Assembly: GCA_002433335.1 (NCBI GenBank)
Contig: DJHY01000223.1
Location: 1 to 38,850 of the forward strand
DNA from: Rhodospirillaceae bacterium UBA6608
Lineage (GTDB): Bacteria; Pseudomonadota; Alphaproteobacteria; Rhodospirillales_A; Casp-alpha2
DNA length: 38,850 nt
Reading direction: 5' to 3'
The translations under genes were made by a program, and so were the position numbers. Below, one piece after another: positions 8,505 to 16,725 of this stretch. Each line of letters starts with the position of its first letter. Within the stretch, counting starts at the first letter, position 1. Below the pieces are notes generated by a model, which worked only from the letters and a program-made list of their open reading frames with translations, ran no database searches and was not told the origin of the DNA.

Positions 8505-9463
8505 ACGGCATGCGCGTAATCGTTGTCGGCATGGGCGTCCAAGGCGCCAAGCGGCTAGCCGTGGCTGGTGCTGATGCGGTCGCGACGGTCGATCCGTTCA
8601 AGGACGGCGTCGATTACCGTGACGTTCGCGACGTGCCGTTGGGCGATTTTGACGCGGCGCTGTTATGCATTCCGGACGAAGCGAAGATCGATCTGATGAC
8701 CTACCTGCTTGAAGCGGGGAAACATATTTTGGTCGAGAAGCCGGTCCTGTCCCATTCGGACGATGACCTGTCGCGCCTAGCCGCGTTGGCCGAAAAATCC
8801 GGCGCGGTTTGCTACACCGCTTACAATCACCGGTTCGAGCCGCATTTCGTCCGCATGCGCGACCTGATCCAAAGCGGCCGCCTGGGCGAGATCTATTCGA
8901 TCCGCATGTTCTACGGCAACGGAACCGCGCGCCTAGTCCGCGACAGCGCTTGGCGCGATCAGGGTGCTGGGGTGCTCCCCGATCTGGGCAGCCACTTGCT
9001 CGATACGTTGCGGTTCTGGATGGGCGACGATTTCAATCCGGAGTTCCGTATCACCGGCGCTTATCGTCATGAAAATCGTTCCTTCGATCAGGTCATCGTC
9101 ACCGCAGACGGCGCTGTCGCCATCCAGTTGGAAATGACGATGCTGAGCTGGCGCAATCATCATGTCACCGAAGTCCTGGCCGAAAAGGGAAGTGCCCATA
9201 TCGAAAGCCTGTGCAAATGGGGGCCCTCGACCTTCACCCACCGCACGCGCATTCTGCCGAGCGGCCGTCCGCCGGAAGAGGCCGTCACTCTGGTTCAAAG
9301 CGATCCCACTTGGGAGCTGGAATACGATCATTTCGTTACCCTGTGCCGCGACAAGCCGGGCAGCCACAACCTGGATAACGACCTGTGGCTTAATCGGACC
9401 TTGCGCGAGTTGGCCGCCCAAGCCGGTGTGACCGAATTGACGCGGGATAGCGCGGACGCATGA
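8501..9463 (+). CDS. Gfo/Idh/MocA family NAD(P)-dependent sugar oxidoreductase
   Basis: A 320-residue two-domain oxidoreductase. The N-terminal Rossmann motif VVGMGVQG is near residues 8-15, and the family's catalytic lysine motif is E79-K80-P81 in ILVEKPVLS. YNHRFEPHF and the DLGSHLLDTLRFW segment in the second domain are typical of sugar and nucleotide-sugar dehydrogenases of this family, including WlbA/WbpB-type 3-dehydrogenases and 3-ketosugar reductases. It is linked by ATGA overlaps to the genes on both sides, so its product probably acts on the same nucleotide sugar as the neighbouring SDRs. Specific substrate unknown. Confidence 0.85.
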   Translation: MNGMRVIVVGMGVQGAKRLAVAGADAVATVDPFKDGVDYRDVRDVPLGDFDAALLCIPDEAKIDLMTYLLEAGKHILVEKPVLSHSDDDLSRLAALAEKSGAVCYTAYNHRFEPHFVRMRDLIQSGRLGEIYSIRMFYGNGTARLVRDSAWRDQGAGVLPDLGSHLLDTLRFWMGDDFNPEFRITGAYRHENRSFDQVIVTADGAVAIQLEMTMLSWRNHHVTEVLAEKGSAHIESLCKWGPSTFTHRTRILPSGRPPEEAVTLVQSDPTWELEYDHFVTLCRDKPGSHNLDNDLWLNRTLRELAAQAGVTELTRDSADA

Positions 9464-10752
9464 CCAAACCCGTCATCGGATTTGCAGGCCTGACGCATCT
9501 CGGCCTCAACATGGCCGCCGCTACAGTGGCGCGGGGGTTCGACGTCGTCGGGTTTCACGAAGACGCCCAACTTGTCGCGGAAATATCCACCGGTCACCTG
9601 CCGGTAAACGAACCGGGCTTGGACGATATGTTCACCGCCCATCGCGAGCGCCTAAGCTTCACTGCCGACGCCGCCGCGCTGTCCGCCTGTGACGTGGTCT
9701 ATATTTCTGTAGACGTGCCAACCGATGACCGGGGACAAAGCGACCTCCGCCCTATCCTGGGCATCATCGCGACGGTCGAGGAAGCGATCCGGCCCGACGC
9801 TCTGCTGGTCGTGCTCTGTCAAGTGCCGCCCGGCTTCACCCGCCAGCTGCCCCGCGATCCGGCCCGTCTTTATTATCAGGTCGAAACCCTGATATTCGGC
9901 CGCGCCGTCGAGCGCGCGATGTATCCGGAACGGTTCATCATCGGTTGCGCCGACCCGGCCCAACCGATCGACCCGCGGATGACTTACTATCTGTCCTCAT
10001 TCGATTGTCCGATTCTGCCGATGCGCTATGAGAGCGCCGAGTTGGCGAAGATCTCGATCAACATGTGTCTGGTTGCATCGATCGGCGTCGCCAACACGAT
10101 GGCCGAAGTCTGCGAGAACGTCGGCGCCGATTGGTCCGAAATTATTCCGGCTCTCCGGTTGGATGCGCGGATCGGCCCGAAGAGCTATATCGCGCCGGGC
10201 CTGGGCCTCGCGGGGGGAAACCTGGAACGCGATCTCGCCACCGTCATCAGCCTTGCCGACGGCCACGGCAGCGACGCCGGGATCGTCCGGGCCTGGATCG
10301 CCAACAGCGGCTATCGCAAAGACTGGTGCCACCGGGTCTTGGAAACAGAAGTCCTCGACGACGACCCGGATGCGAGAATCGGCCTGCTGGGTCTCGCCTA
10401 TAAAGAAGACACCCATAGCACCAAGAACGCCCCGTCCCTGGCCCTGCTGCGTCATCTCGATCCGACGCAAGTTACCGCCCACGACCCGGTGGTGCGCGCC
10501 GCCGATGCGATGCCCGGTCTGGGCGCCGCTGCTGATCCGTTGGCGGCCTGCGACGGCGCCGATGCTGTGGTTATCATCACACCCTGGCCGGTTTATCGCA
10601 CACTCGATCCGGCGGCGATTGCTGCCCGCATGCGCGGTCACACGTTGATCGATCCGTACGGCTTGTTGCCTGACGCCGCCGTCGCGGCGGCTGGGCTGGA
10701 CCATTTCGTTCTTGGCCGCGCACCCCTGCGCGCCGACAGCACATCAAATTGA
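9460..10752 (+). CDS. UDP-glucose/GDP-mannose dehydrogenase family protein lacking the catalytic Cys
   Basis: A 430-residue member of the nucleotide-sugar 6-dehydrogenase family, which normally performs a two-step NAD oxidation of C6 to a carboxylate. NEPGLDD, ELAKISINMCLVASIGVANTMAE (K197 and N201 of the active site), RLDARIG and the C-terminal GLLGLAYKEDTHSTKNAPS are recognisable. However, the canonical GSCFPKD block reads GGNLERD, so the catalytic thiol is Asn254; the block's Asp is retained (D258). The N-terminal glycine motif is also altered (FAGLTHLGLN). Either it catalyses only a two-electron oxidation or reduction, or it has another role. It overlaps the preceding gene in ATGA and is followed 10 bases later by an SDR gene. 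Confidence 0.8.
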   Translation: MTKPVIGFAGLTHLGLNMAAATVARGFDVVGFHEDAQLVAEISTGHLPVNEPGLDDMFTAHRERLSFTADAAALSACDVVYISVDVPTDDRGQSDLRPILGIIATVEEAIRPDALLVVLCQVPPGFTRQLPRDPARLYYQVETLIFGRAVERAMYPERFIIGCADPAQPIDPRMTYYLSSFDCPILPMRYESAELAKISINMCLVASIGVANTMAEVCENVGADWSEIIPALRLDARIGPKSYIAPGLGLAGGNLERDLATVISLADGHGSDAGIVRAWIANSGYRKDWCHRVLETEVLDDDPDARIGLLGLAYKEDTHSTKNAPSLALLRHLDPTQVTAHDPVVRAADAMPGLGAAADPLAACDGADAVVIITPWPVYRTLDPAAIAARMRGHTLIDPYGLLPDAAVAAAGLDHFVLGRAPLRADSTSN

Positions 10753-10762
10753 AGGACCAGGC

Positions 10763-11650
10763 ATGCTTGAGCACCTGAACCCGCAACCGCAATCGCCGAG
10801 CCGCGTCGTCGTCTTGGGCGCCGCCGGTTTCGTCGGCCGGACCACGGTCGCCGCGTTCGAAGGCGACGATACGCCGGTGTTGGCCCTGGGCCGCGCCGAG
10901 GTCGATCTTCTGGCCGACACCGCCGCCGAGACCCTGGCCGGTCAGTTGCGAGAGGACGATACCTTCGTCGTCATTTCCGCCGAAGCGCCCTGCAAGGACG
11001 CCGCGATGTTGGAACGCAACATCCGCATGATGCGGGCCGTGACCGATGCCCTGGGCAAAGTTCAACCCGCGCACGTCATTTACGTCAGTTCCGACGCCGT
11101 CTATGCCGACAGCACCGGACCGTTGAGCGAAACGTCCTGCGCCGAGCCGGGCTCGCTCCATGGGGTGATGCATCTGGCGCGGGAACTGATGCTCAAGGAT
11201 GCGGTCAAGGGGCCGCTCGCCATTCTGCGCCCGACGTTGATCTACGGTGCCGCCGATCCGCATAACGGTTACGGCCCGAACCGGTTCCGCCGCCTTTCCG
11301 CCGAAGGGCAAGAGATCGTCCTGTTCGGCGAAGGCGAAGAACGTCGCGACCATGTCGATGTCCGCGACGTCGCCGGGCTGATTCGCTTGATCGCCAATCA
11401 CAAATCGCAAGGCGTATTGAACGCCGCAACCGGTGTGGTCACTTCTTTCCGGGAAATCGCGGAAATGGTTGTGGCGCTCGCCGCCAATAAAGTTGCGATC
11501 AAAGGTTCGCCGCGCCAAGGCGCAATGCCGCACAACGGATACCGCCCGTTCGATCCCGCCGCCACCAAGACGGCGTTCCCGGCATTTTCCTACACAACGC
11601 TGGCGGATGGCCTGGCTCGCGCCCAGACGGAATCGACGGAGCGTTCTTGA
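10763..11650 (+). CDS. SDR-family protein with degenerate active site
   Basis: A 295-residue extended SDR-like protein. The glycine motif GAAGFVG at residues 19-25 and the serine segment VIYVSSDAVYAD (about 105-116) are intact. Where the YxxxK pair should be, the protein reads HGVMH (H133/H137), so both the catalytic Tyr and Lys are replaced. Later blocks LRPTLIYG, NRFRRL and RRDHVDVRDVAGLI are family-typical. It may bind a nucleotide sugar without canonical chemistry or use an alternative acid/base. ATG 10763 is preferred over the longer frame because GAAGGA lies a few bases upstream and the Rossmann motif then falls near residue 19. The stop overlaps the next start in TTGA. Confidence 0.75.
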   Translation: MLEHLNPQPQSPSRVVVLGAAGFVGRTTVAAFEGDDTPVLALGRAEVDLLADTAAETLAGQLREDDTFVVISAEAPCKDAAMLERNIRMMRAVTDALGKVQPAHVIYVSSDAVYADSTGPLSETSCAEPGSLHGVMHLARELMLKDAVKGPLAILRPTLIYGAADPHNGYGPNRFRRLSAEGQEIVLFGEGEERRDHVDVRDVAGLIRLIANHKSQGVLNAATGVVTSFREIAEMVVALAANKVAIKGSPRQGAMPHNGYRPFDPAATKTAFPAFSYTTLADGLARAQTESTERS

Positions 11651-12303
11651 CCGTGGCTCAAGTCGATCTTCTCCGGTCGCTGCCGAAGACAAAGCGCAAC
11701 GTCGGCGCGCGGGAAACGGCCAAGACCGAAGAACACATTCGCATTTCATGTGAATTCGGAGAGATGTATTTCGACGGGCCGCGCGAATACGGCTACGGCG
11801 GTTACCGTTACGACGGTCGCTGGAAACCCGTGGCCAAGGACATCGTGACCCACTTCGGATTGAAGCCCGGTGACCGCGTCCTGGACGTCGGCTGCGCCAA
11901 AGGTTTCCTGGTCAAGGACCTGTTGGCAATCGGTATCGACGCCTATGGCATCGACGTTTCCAAATACGCGTTGATGAATTGCGAACCCGAAGTCGTCGGG
12001 CGGCTGCAGGTTGGGTCTTGCGACGACCTGCCGTTCCCGGACAAAAGTTTCGACGCCGTGCTGGCGATCAACATCATCCACAACATGGACCGAGGTGGAT
12101 GCATTCGCGCTCTGCGCGAGATGGAACGCCTTGCGCCCGGCAAGGGCTTCATCCAGGTCGACAGCTACCACACCCCGGAACAGAAAGCGGTTTTCGAAAG
12201 CTGGGTTCTGACCGCCAAGTTCTACGATTACCCCGAAGGCTGGCTGAAGGTGTTCGATGAAGCCGGATATACCGGGGATTGGGATTGGACCGTCATCGAA
12301 TGA
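11647..12303 (+). CDS. Class I SAM-dependent methyltransferase
   Basis: A 218-residue methyltransferase. Motif I is VLDVGCAKG (residues 78-86), followed by the acidic residue of motif II in AYGIDVSKYAL and the FDAVLAINIIHN block corresponding to motif IV. The middle of the protein resembles Methyltransf_11/25 enzymes that methylate sugars or small molecules. Substrate unknown; the operon context favours an O-, N- or C-methyltransferase acting on the sugar made here. The TTG at 11647 is taken as the start because it overlaps the previous stop in TTGA, like its neighbours; GTG at 11653 is an alternative. Confidence 0.8.
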   Translation: MTVAQVDLLRSLPKTKRNVGARETAKTEEHIRISCEFGEMYFDGPREYGYGGYRYDGRWKPVAKDIVTHFGLKPGDRVLDVGCAKGFLVKDLLAIGIDAYGIDVSKYALMNCEPEVVGRLQVGSCDDLPFPDKSFDAVLAINIIHNMDRGGCIRALREMERLAPGKGFIQVDSYHTPEQKAVFESWVLTAKFYDYPEGWLKVFDEAGYTGDWDWTVIE

Positions 12304-13184
12304 AGATTTTGGTGACCGGCGCCGGCGGCTTCGCAGGTGGGGCCATCGCCAAGAAACTGGCGCAGGCGGGATACGACGTGACGGGCACCGTCCGGCCCGG
12401 TTCGCCCCGGCCGTTGCCAACCTCCGGTCTGGCGATCGCCGAAGCCGACCTTTCGAACGCCGATTCTTTATTCGCCCTGGGCAGCGGGTTCACCGCCGTC
12501 ATCCATGCGGCGGCAACGGTCGACCGGCCGGGTGTAACCGCATCACAGTTGTTTCGCGACAACATGCAAGCCACGTTCAATACGGTTCAATTCGCGCAAC
12601 GGAATGAAGTCGGTCGGTTCATCTACATGTCTTCTGTGTCGGTGCATGGGCGGATCAACGGGCCCGTCGTAGACCACGAGACCCCGATCATCGACCCCAG
12701 TCCCTATGGATATTCAAAGCGACTGGGTGAATTGTTGTTGAACGAAATCCCGGACGGATTGGGCGCCGTTTCTCTTCGACTGCCCGGCGTCGTCGGGCCG
12801 GGCGGGCATTCCAACTGGTTGACCCGCACCTGCGAGACTTTGGCCGCCGGAAACGGCATCACGATTCGAAATCCCGACGCGCGGTTCAACAACGCCGTCC
12901 ACACGGACGATCTCTCAAGTTTCTGCGAAGCTTTGCTGCATCTTCCGTTAACCGGCCATCGCGCGATGCCCTTGGCCGCCGGGGGCGACCTGTCCATCCG
13001 CGACGTCGCCGACAGATTGCAGGCCCGCTTGGGCGGCGGCCCGATCAAGATCGAGGCCGGCGGCTCCGCTCCGTTCGTGATCGATGACGGTTTCGCCCGC
13101 CGGGAATTGAATTACCGGTCCATGGAAACCGGCCCGTTGCTGGACCGTCTGGCAGACGACATTCGGGCCGCGAAAGTTCAATGA
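12300..13184 (+). CDS. NAD-dependent epimerase/reductase (extended SDR)
   Basis: A 294-residue extended SDR. TGAGGFAGG starts at residue 6, the serine segment IYMSSVSVHG at about 108-117, and the catalytic Y136/K140 in YGYSK are intact. The RLPGVVGPGGHSNWL and NAVHTDDLSSF blocks suggest a sugar epimerase or 4-ketoreductase of the RmlD/WbgU-like group; direction and substrate cannot be read. This is the fifth SDR-type gene counted from the left edge of the window. ATG at 12300 is set by its ATGA overlap with the methyltransferase gene, and a similar overlap leads into the glycosyltransferase gene at 13181. Confidence 0.8.
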   Translation: MKILVTGAGGFAGGAIAKKLAQAGYDVTGTVRPGSPRPLPTSGLAIAEADLSNADSLFALGSGFTAVIHAAATVDRPGVTASQLFRDNMQATFNTVQFAQRNEVGRFIYMSSVSVHGRINGPVVDHETPIIDPSPYGYSKRLGELLLNEIPDGLGAVSLRLPGVVGPGGHSNWLTRTCETLAAGNGITIRNPDARFNNAVHTDDLSSFCEALLHLPLTGHRAMPLAAGGDLSIRDVADRLQARLGGGPIKIEAGGSAPFVIDDGFARRELNYRSMETGPLLDRLADDIRAAKVQ

Positions 13185-14449
13185 GCCCGGCCGCGATGAC
13201 ATTTCCAAGTGCACTCAGCCGATTCGGCGCGCACGCGCGAAAAGCCGCTGCCGATCCGAAGCGAGCGGCCCGTATCGTTGTCGACGCCGTTCTGATCTAC
13301 ACGGTCGGGATAGCCCTCGCGCTTGCGGCGCGCATCCTCCGGCCTGTCCTGCACATCCGGTTTTCTTCGATCGACGGAAGGCGCATCGGACACTTCATCG
13401 GCATGTGCGAAATCTATCTTTGCGAACGCGCGCTCGGACATCACAAAGGCTTCACCGATATACATACCTCGACCAAAGTCGGCAATTCACAGAGCGATAG
13501 CACACCGCCCAACAAATTAATTTGGCGGCTCTACGATGAACAACTTCACTTCAATGAGTGGGCTCGATACGCGGTTGCCGCGAATGAAATACTACCGGGC
13601 GCGAAGAAACATCAAACGCCGATTTCAGGCCCCGATTACACCGGCCTCATGGAAAGAGTCCCCGCCCAGATCAAATTGCCGGAAACGGTAATTGATGCAG
13701 GAAACCAGTGGGCAAAAGATTCAGGAATCAGCCTTGATCAAGAAATGGTGGTTTTCGCGAACAGAGATAGCGCACACCTGTCCCATAGATTCAGTTCGAA
13801 GGATTGGTCGTATCATGACTACCGGGACAACAGTATTGCATCAATGACTCCCATGGCCGAAGCCATGACGGCGCGAGGCTACCTAGCCGTGCGGATCGGC
13901 GCCCACGCGGAAGAACCCATCCATTCTGAAAATCCTTGGATATTCGACCTACCGTTTTCCGGACGGACCGAGGAGATCGAACTCTTTGTGTCAAATCGCT
14001 GCAGATTCTTCATTGTGACCACCTCTGGCATTGGCGATCTAGGACGCATGTTTCGCAAACCCGTGGCCTGCACGAATACCGCCCCGTTCCTCACCGTTGT
14101 ACGTTTAAAAACCCAGCCGGCCGATTTATGGATTCCCAAACATCATTGGTCAGTCGAGCAAAAGCGCTTCATGACCTTTTCTGAAATCGTCGAATGCGGT
14201 GCCGGCCATTTCGATAGGACTGAACAGTACAGTGCGAATGGCATCGAATTGGTCGAAAATACGGCCGAAGAAATAACCGATATCGCCCTTGAAACAGACG
14301 CCATCTTATCCGGCCACCATCACATCGGCGCCGCCGAGCAAAGACTGTACGATCGATTTTGGAAGATCGCGCTTGAAGGAAGAAAATGGACCGGAGAGTC
14401 CAGGATTGCGCTTTCATTCCTGAGCCGCCACTCACATTTGGTCAGGTAA
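13181..14449 (+). CDS. Putative glycosyltransferase, TIGR04372-like
   Basis: A 422-residue protein whose core resembles the TIGR04372 putative glycosyltransferase family: a central FANRDSAHLSHRF stretch, YHDYRDNSIASMTPMAEAM, then GYLAVRIGAHAEEP and a Rossmann-like RFFIVTTSGIGDLGRMF segment. Such genes occur in alphaproteobacterial glycan loci; substrates are not established. Residues about 33-57 (IVVDAVLIYTVGIALALAARILRP) form a hydrophobic stretch that may anchor it to the inner membrane. It starts in an ATGA overlap with the SDR gene and ends the tightly coupled operon, being followed by a 60-base gap. Family assignment is from pattern memory. Confidence 0.65.
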   Translation: MSPAAMTFPSALSRFGAHARKAAADPKRAARIVVDAVLIYTVGIALALAARILRPVLHIRFSSIDGRRIGHFIGMCEIYLCERALGHHKGFTDIHTSTKVGNSQSDSTPPNKLIWRLYDEQLHFNEWARYAVAANEILPGAKKHQTPISGPDYTGLMERVPAQIKLPETVIDAGNQWAKDSGISLDQEMVVFANRDSAHLSHRFSSKDWSYHDYRDNSIASMTPMAEAMTARGYLAVRIGAHAEEPIHSENPWIFDLPFSGRTEEIELFVSNRCRFFIVTTSGIGDLGRMFRKPVACTNTAPFLTVVRLKTQPADLWIPKHHWSVEQKRFMTFSEIVECGAGHFDRTEQYSANGIELVENTAEEITDIALETDAILSGHHHIGAAEQRLYDRFWKIALEGRKWTGESRIALSFLSRHSHLVR

Positions 14450-14509
14450 CCCGCCGGTCCCTATTCAGGGATCGATAGCGGCCTACGAATAGAAAAATCA
14501 GAGGAACTA

Positions 14510-15547
14510 ATGGGAAAAAATCAGATTATCGCCACCTTGGGCACGGACGGCGATACCTCGACGTCGATCAACGGCACCTGGTTCGACTTCAAAGAAGGGG
14601 TATTCGTTTCGCCTGATGAGCATTCATCCGATCAGGCTCAAACAGGAGATCTCTTCGGGTATTTTTGGCAAAAAGAGGACGAGGGACAAAACTTCTCGAA
14701 CGATCCTGAATCATCCGACTTGGCACGATATATTGCCTACAGCGTTCGGCGCGACTTTCCGGGAAGGGATGCCTTTTTACAGTCCTTTATCACCGAGTCT
14801 CCCAACGACAAGGTCGCCTGCCTTGATGCCGGTTGCGGCATCGCCAGTTCATTTCTATCCTTTTTCAAGGGAGCCCTTGATTCCATCGACTATTGCGGAA
14901 TCGACATCTCATCCTCAATCTGGATCGCTCGGAAAAATCTGATAGCACACGGTCTCGACCCGCTTCTCATTAGAGGAGACATAGCGAGGGTTTCCCTACC
15001 TAAAGACCTGTTTGACATCGTTTATTGCCCTTACGTATTGCAACATACCGATGCCCCGCTTGCGACCTTACGGAATATCATTCACCCGCTGCGCATAGGC
15101 GGCGGCGCGATTCTTAGTCATACACGCCCTTTCGCGCCGTTACGCACCTTCTCAGACAACATGATTCGCGAACAGATCCGCGACATGGACCATGAAACAA
15201 AGATGGAAAAGTTGGCCGCGTTGTCGGAACTTGCTCAGCAGCTCTTCAACATTAAGACGAAGATTAAACTAGAATCTCCAGTCGACGTTTTGGGCATCCC
15301 TGCCGGCGAGTACCCTCTTCAAGAGTTATTCTATGATTATTTTGTTCGGGCCTATTATGACGACTCTAGAACCTTCGACAATTGTAACCTTGAGAACCTC
15401 GACTGGTTCGGACCTAGTTATTACCATACCCTTTCCACGGAAAACTTCGTGACGGCCTGCGAAGAAAACGGACTAGAGATCATCTCAATGAACACGACCG
15501 TGGGCACAACCTCCGTTCTTGCCCGTAAAATCTTCCACAAGGCGTAA
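14510..15547 (+). CDS. Class I SAM-dependent methyltransferase, AT-richer than neighbours
   Basis: A 345-residue protein with SAM-binding motif LDAGCGIASS (residues 105-114), YCGIDISSSIWIA as motif II, and the FDIVYCPYVLQHTDAP block, then GGGAILSHTRP. It belongs to the Methyltransf_11/25 type; the target is unknown. A good ribosome site, GAGGAA, precedes ATG 14510. Hand-sampled sequence lines in this gene contain about 45-53% GC, against roughly 57-75% in lines sampled from the preceding operon, and it uses AT-ending codons more freely. This suggests a separate, perhaps more recent, acquisition. Gaps of 60 and 146 bases isolate it from its neighbours. Confidence 0.78.
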   Translation: MGKNQIIATLGTDGDTSTSINGTWFDFKEGVFVSPDEHSSDQAQTGDLFGYFWQKEDEGQNFSNDPESSDLARYIAYSVRRDFPGRDAFLQSFITESPNDKVACLDAGCGIASSFLSFFKGALDSIDYCGIDISSSIWIARKNLIAHGLDPLLIRGDIARVSLPKDLFDIVYCPYVLQHTDAPLATLRNIIHPLRIGGGAILSHTRPFAPLRTFSDNMIREQIRDMDHETKMEKLAALSELAQQLFNIKTKIKLESPVDVLGIPAGEYPLQELFYDYFVRAYYDDSRTFDNCNLENLDWFGPSYYHTLSTENFVTACEENGLEIISMNTTVGTTSVLARKIFHKA

Positions 15548-15612
15548 TCAACATCCGTCTTTGTTCCAGAATTCGGCGACCGTCGGCCGTGACCTGTTTT
15601 GATCACAACGAA

Positions 15613-15645
15613 GTCGGCTTGAGTGTTCTGGCTCAACACGCCGAC
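15613..15645 (+). terminator. Stem-loop after the methyltransferase gene
   Basis: GTCGGC-TTGAG (15613-15623) pairs with CTCAA (15632-15636) and, after a 3-base bulge CAC, with GCCGAC (15640-15645). The loop is 8 bases and CTTCTTCG follows, so there is no proper T-tract. It lies in the 146-base gap between the AT-richer methyltransferase and the E1-alpha gene and may mark a transcript end; a regulatory role is equally possible. Confidence 0.35.
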
Positions 15646-15693
15646 CTTCTTCGATAAGAAACTTACCGAACCCACGTTTTCGAAAAACAGGGC

Positions 15694-16668
15694 ATGAACA
15701 TGGATCGAAACCTCCGAATTGAGCTGCACAAGACCATGATGCAACTCCGGCTGACGGAACAACGTCTGGCCGAAGTCTATAAAGAGCAGATCATCCGCAC
15801 GCCCGTTCACTTCGGCGTCGGCCAGGAAGCCGTGGCCGCAGGTGTATGCAAGGCCCTCGCCGAGGGGGATGTCGTGTATTCCCACCACCGCTGCCACAAC
15901 CACTATCTGGCACAGGGTGGCGATCTTTATGGTCTGATCGCCGAATTGATGGGAAAGGCGGACGGATGCTCCCAAGGACGCGGCGGGTCCGTACACCTGA
16001 CAGATCGTTCCAAGGGCTTCGTGATTTCCAGCGCCATCCTGGGGCAAACGGTCGCCGTTGCGACCGGCAGCGCATTGGCATTCAAGATGGACGGCGCCAA
16101 GAACGTCGCCGTGCCGTTCCTGGGCGATGCGACGCTTGAAGAGGGCGGCTTCTGGGAAAGCTTGAACTATGCCGCGATTCACGGGCTGCCCGTGTTGTTC
16201 GTGTGCGAAAACAACGGCTATTCAACGGAAAGCCCGCCCCATGTCCGCGAACCCGCGGGCACGACCCTATCCGGGCGTGTCGCCGGGTTCGGCGTGACGA
16301 CGGCGCAGGTCGACGGTAATGACATCGAAAAGGTCTACGCCGCCGCCGCCGACGCCGCAGAATATTGCCGCTCGGGCAAAGGACCGTTTTTCCTGGAATG
16401 CGCAACTTATCGCTGGTTGGAACACGTTGGGCCGTATTTCGACCACGAACTCGGCCGCTCGTACCGCTCGCAGGAAGAGGTCGAATCATGGATGACCCGC
16501 GACCCATTGGCGGCCAGCCAAGCCAAGTTGATTGAAAACGGCGACGCGACGATCGACGAAATCGAAAGTTGGATGACACAGGTCATCGACGAGATCGACC
16601 GAGCCATCGATAAAGCCCGGCAGGCGCCATGGCCCGAAGTCTCTACTCTTTTCGCCAATGTGTACTGA
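15694..16668 (+). CDS. Thiamine-diphosphate-dependent E1 component, alpha subunit-like
   Basis: A 324-residue homologue of the alpha subunit of pyruvate/acetoin/branched-chain 2-oxo acid dehydrogenases. The ThDP/Mg motif is GDATLEEGGFWESLN (from G144) ending in CENN; HHRCHNHYLAQGGD and GGSVHLTD are also characteristic. The usual GDG of the motif is GDA. It is followed 57 bases later by the matching beta subunit. There is no E2 acyltransferase or E3 gene in the window, so a complete dehydrogenase complex is not encoded here. In sugar-antibiotic clusters such pairs (for example AviB1/AviB2 of avilamycin) are proposed to attach a two-carbon unit to a ketosugar, which fits this context better than central metabolism (inference). 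Confidence 0.88.
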   Translation: MNMDRNLRIELHKTMMQLRLTEQRLAEVYKEQIIRTPVHFGVGQEAVAAGVCKALAEGDVVYSHHRCHNHYLAQGGDLYGLIAELMGKADGCSQGRGGSVHLTDRSKGFVISSAILGQTVAVATGSALAFKMDGAKNVAVPFLGDATLEEGGFWESLNYAAIHGLPVLFVCENNGYSTESPPHVREPAGTTLSGRVAGFGVTTAQVDGNDIEKVYAAAADAAEYCRSGKGPFFLECATYRWLEHVGPYFDHELGRSYRSQEEVESWMTRDPLAASQAKLIENGDATIDEIESWMTQVIDEIDRAIDKARQAPWPEVSTLFANVY

Positions 16669-16725
16669 CCCCATATACGCAGTGCGCTCAACTTTAGAAA
16701 TTTACTCGACCTTGGGAGCCGCAAT

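Noticed and set aside
10205..10235. Frameshift explanation for the missing Cys in the dehydrogenase homologue
   Set aside because: The frame is intact before and after the G-run and the flanking family motifs are in one frame, so the Cys-to-Asn change is a genuine substitution.
10577..11749. Minus-strand ORF of 390 codons across two plus-strand genes
   Set aside because: It crosses well-supported genes and its translation is compositionally odd (rich in Arg, Gly and Asp), as expected for a shadow.
14718..14735. Possible sigma-54 promoter TGGCAC...TTGCC
   Set aside because: It lies inside a coding region and the spacing between the two elements is one base too long.
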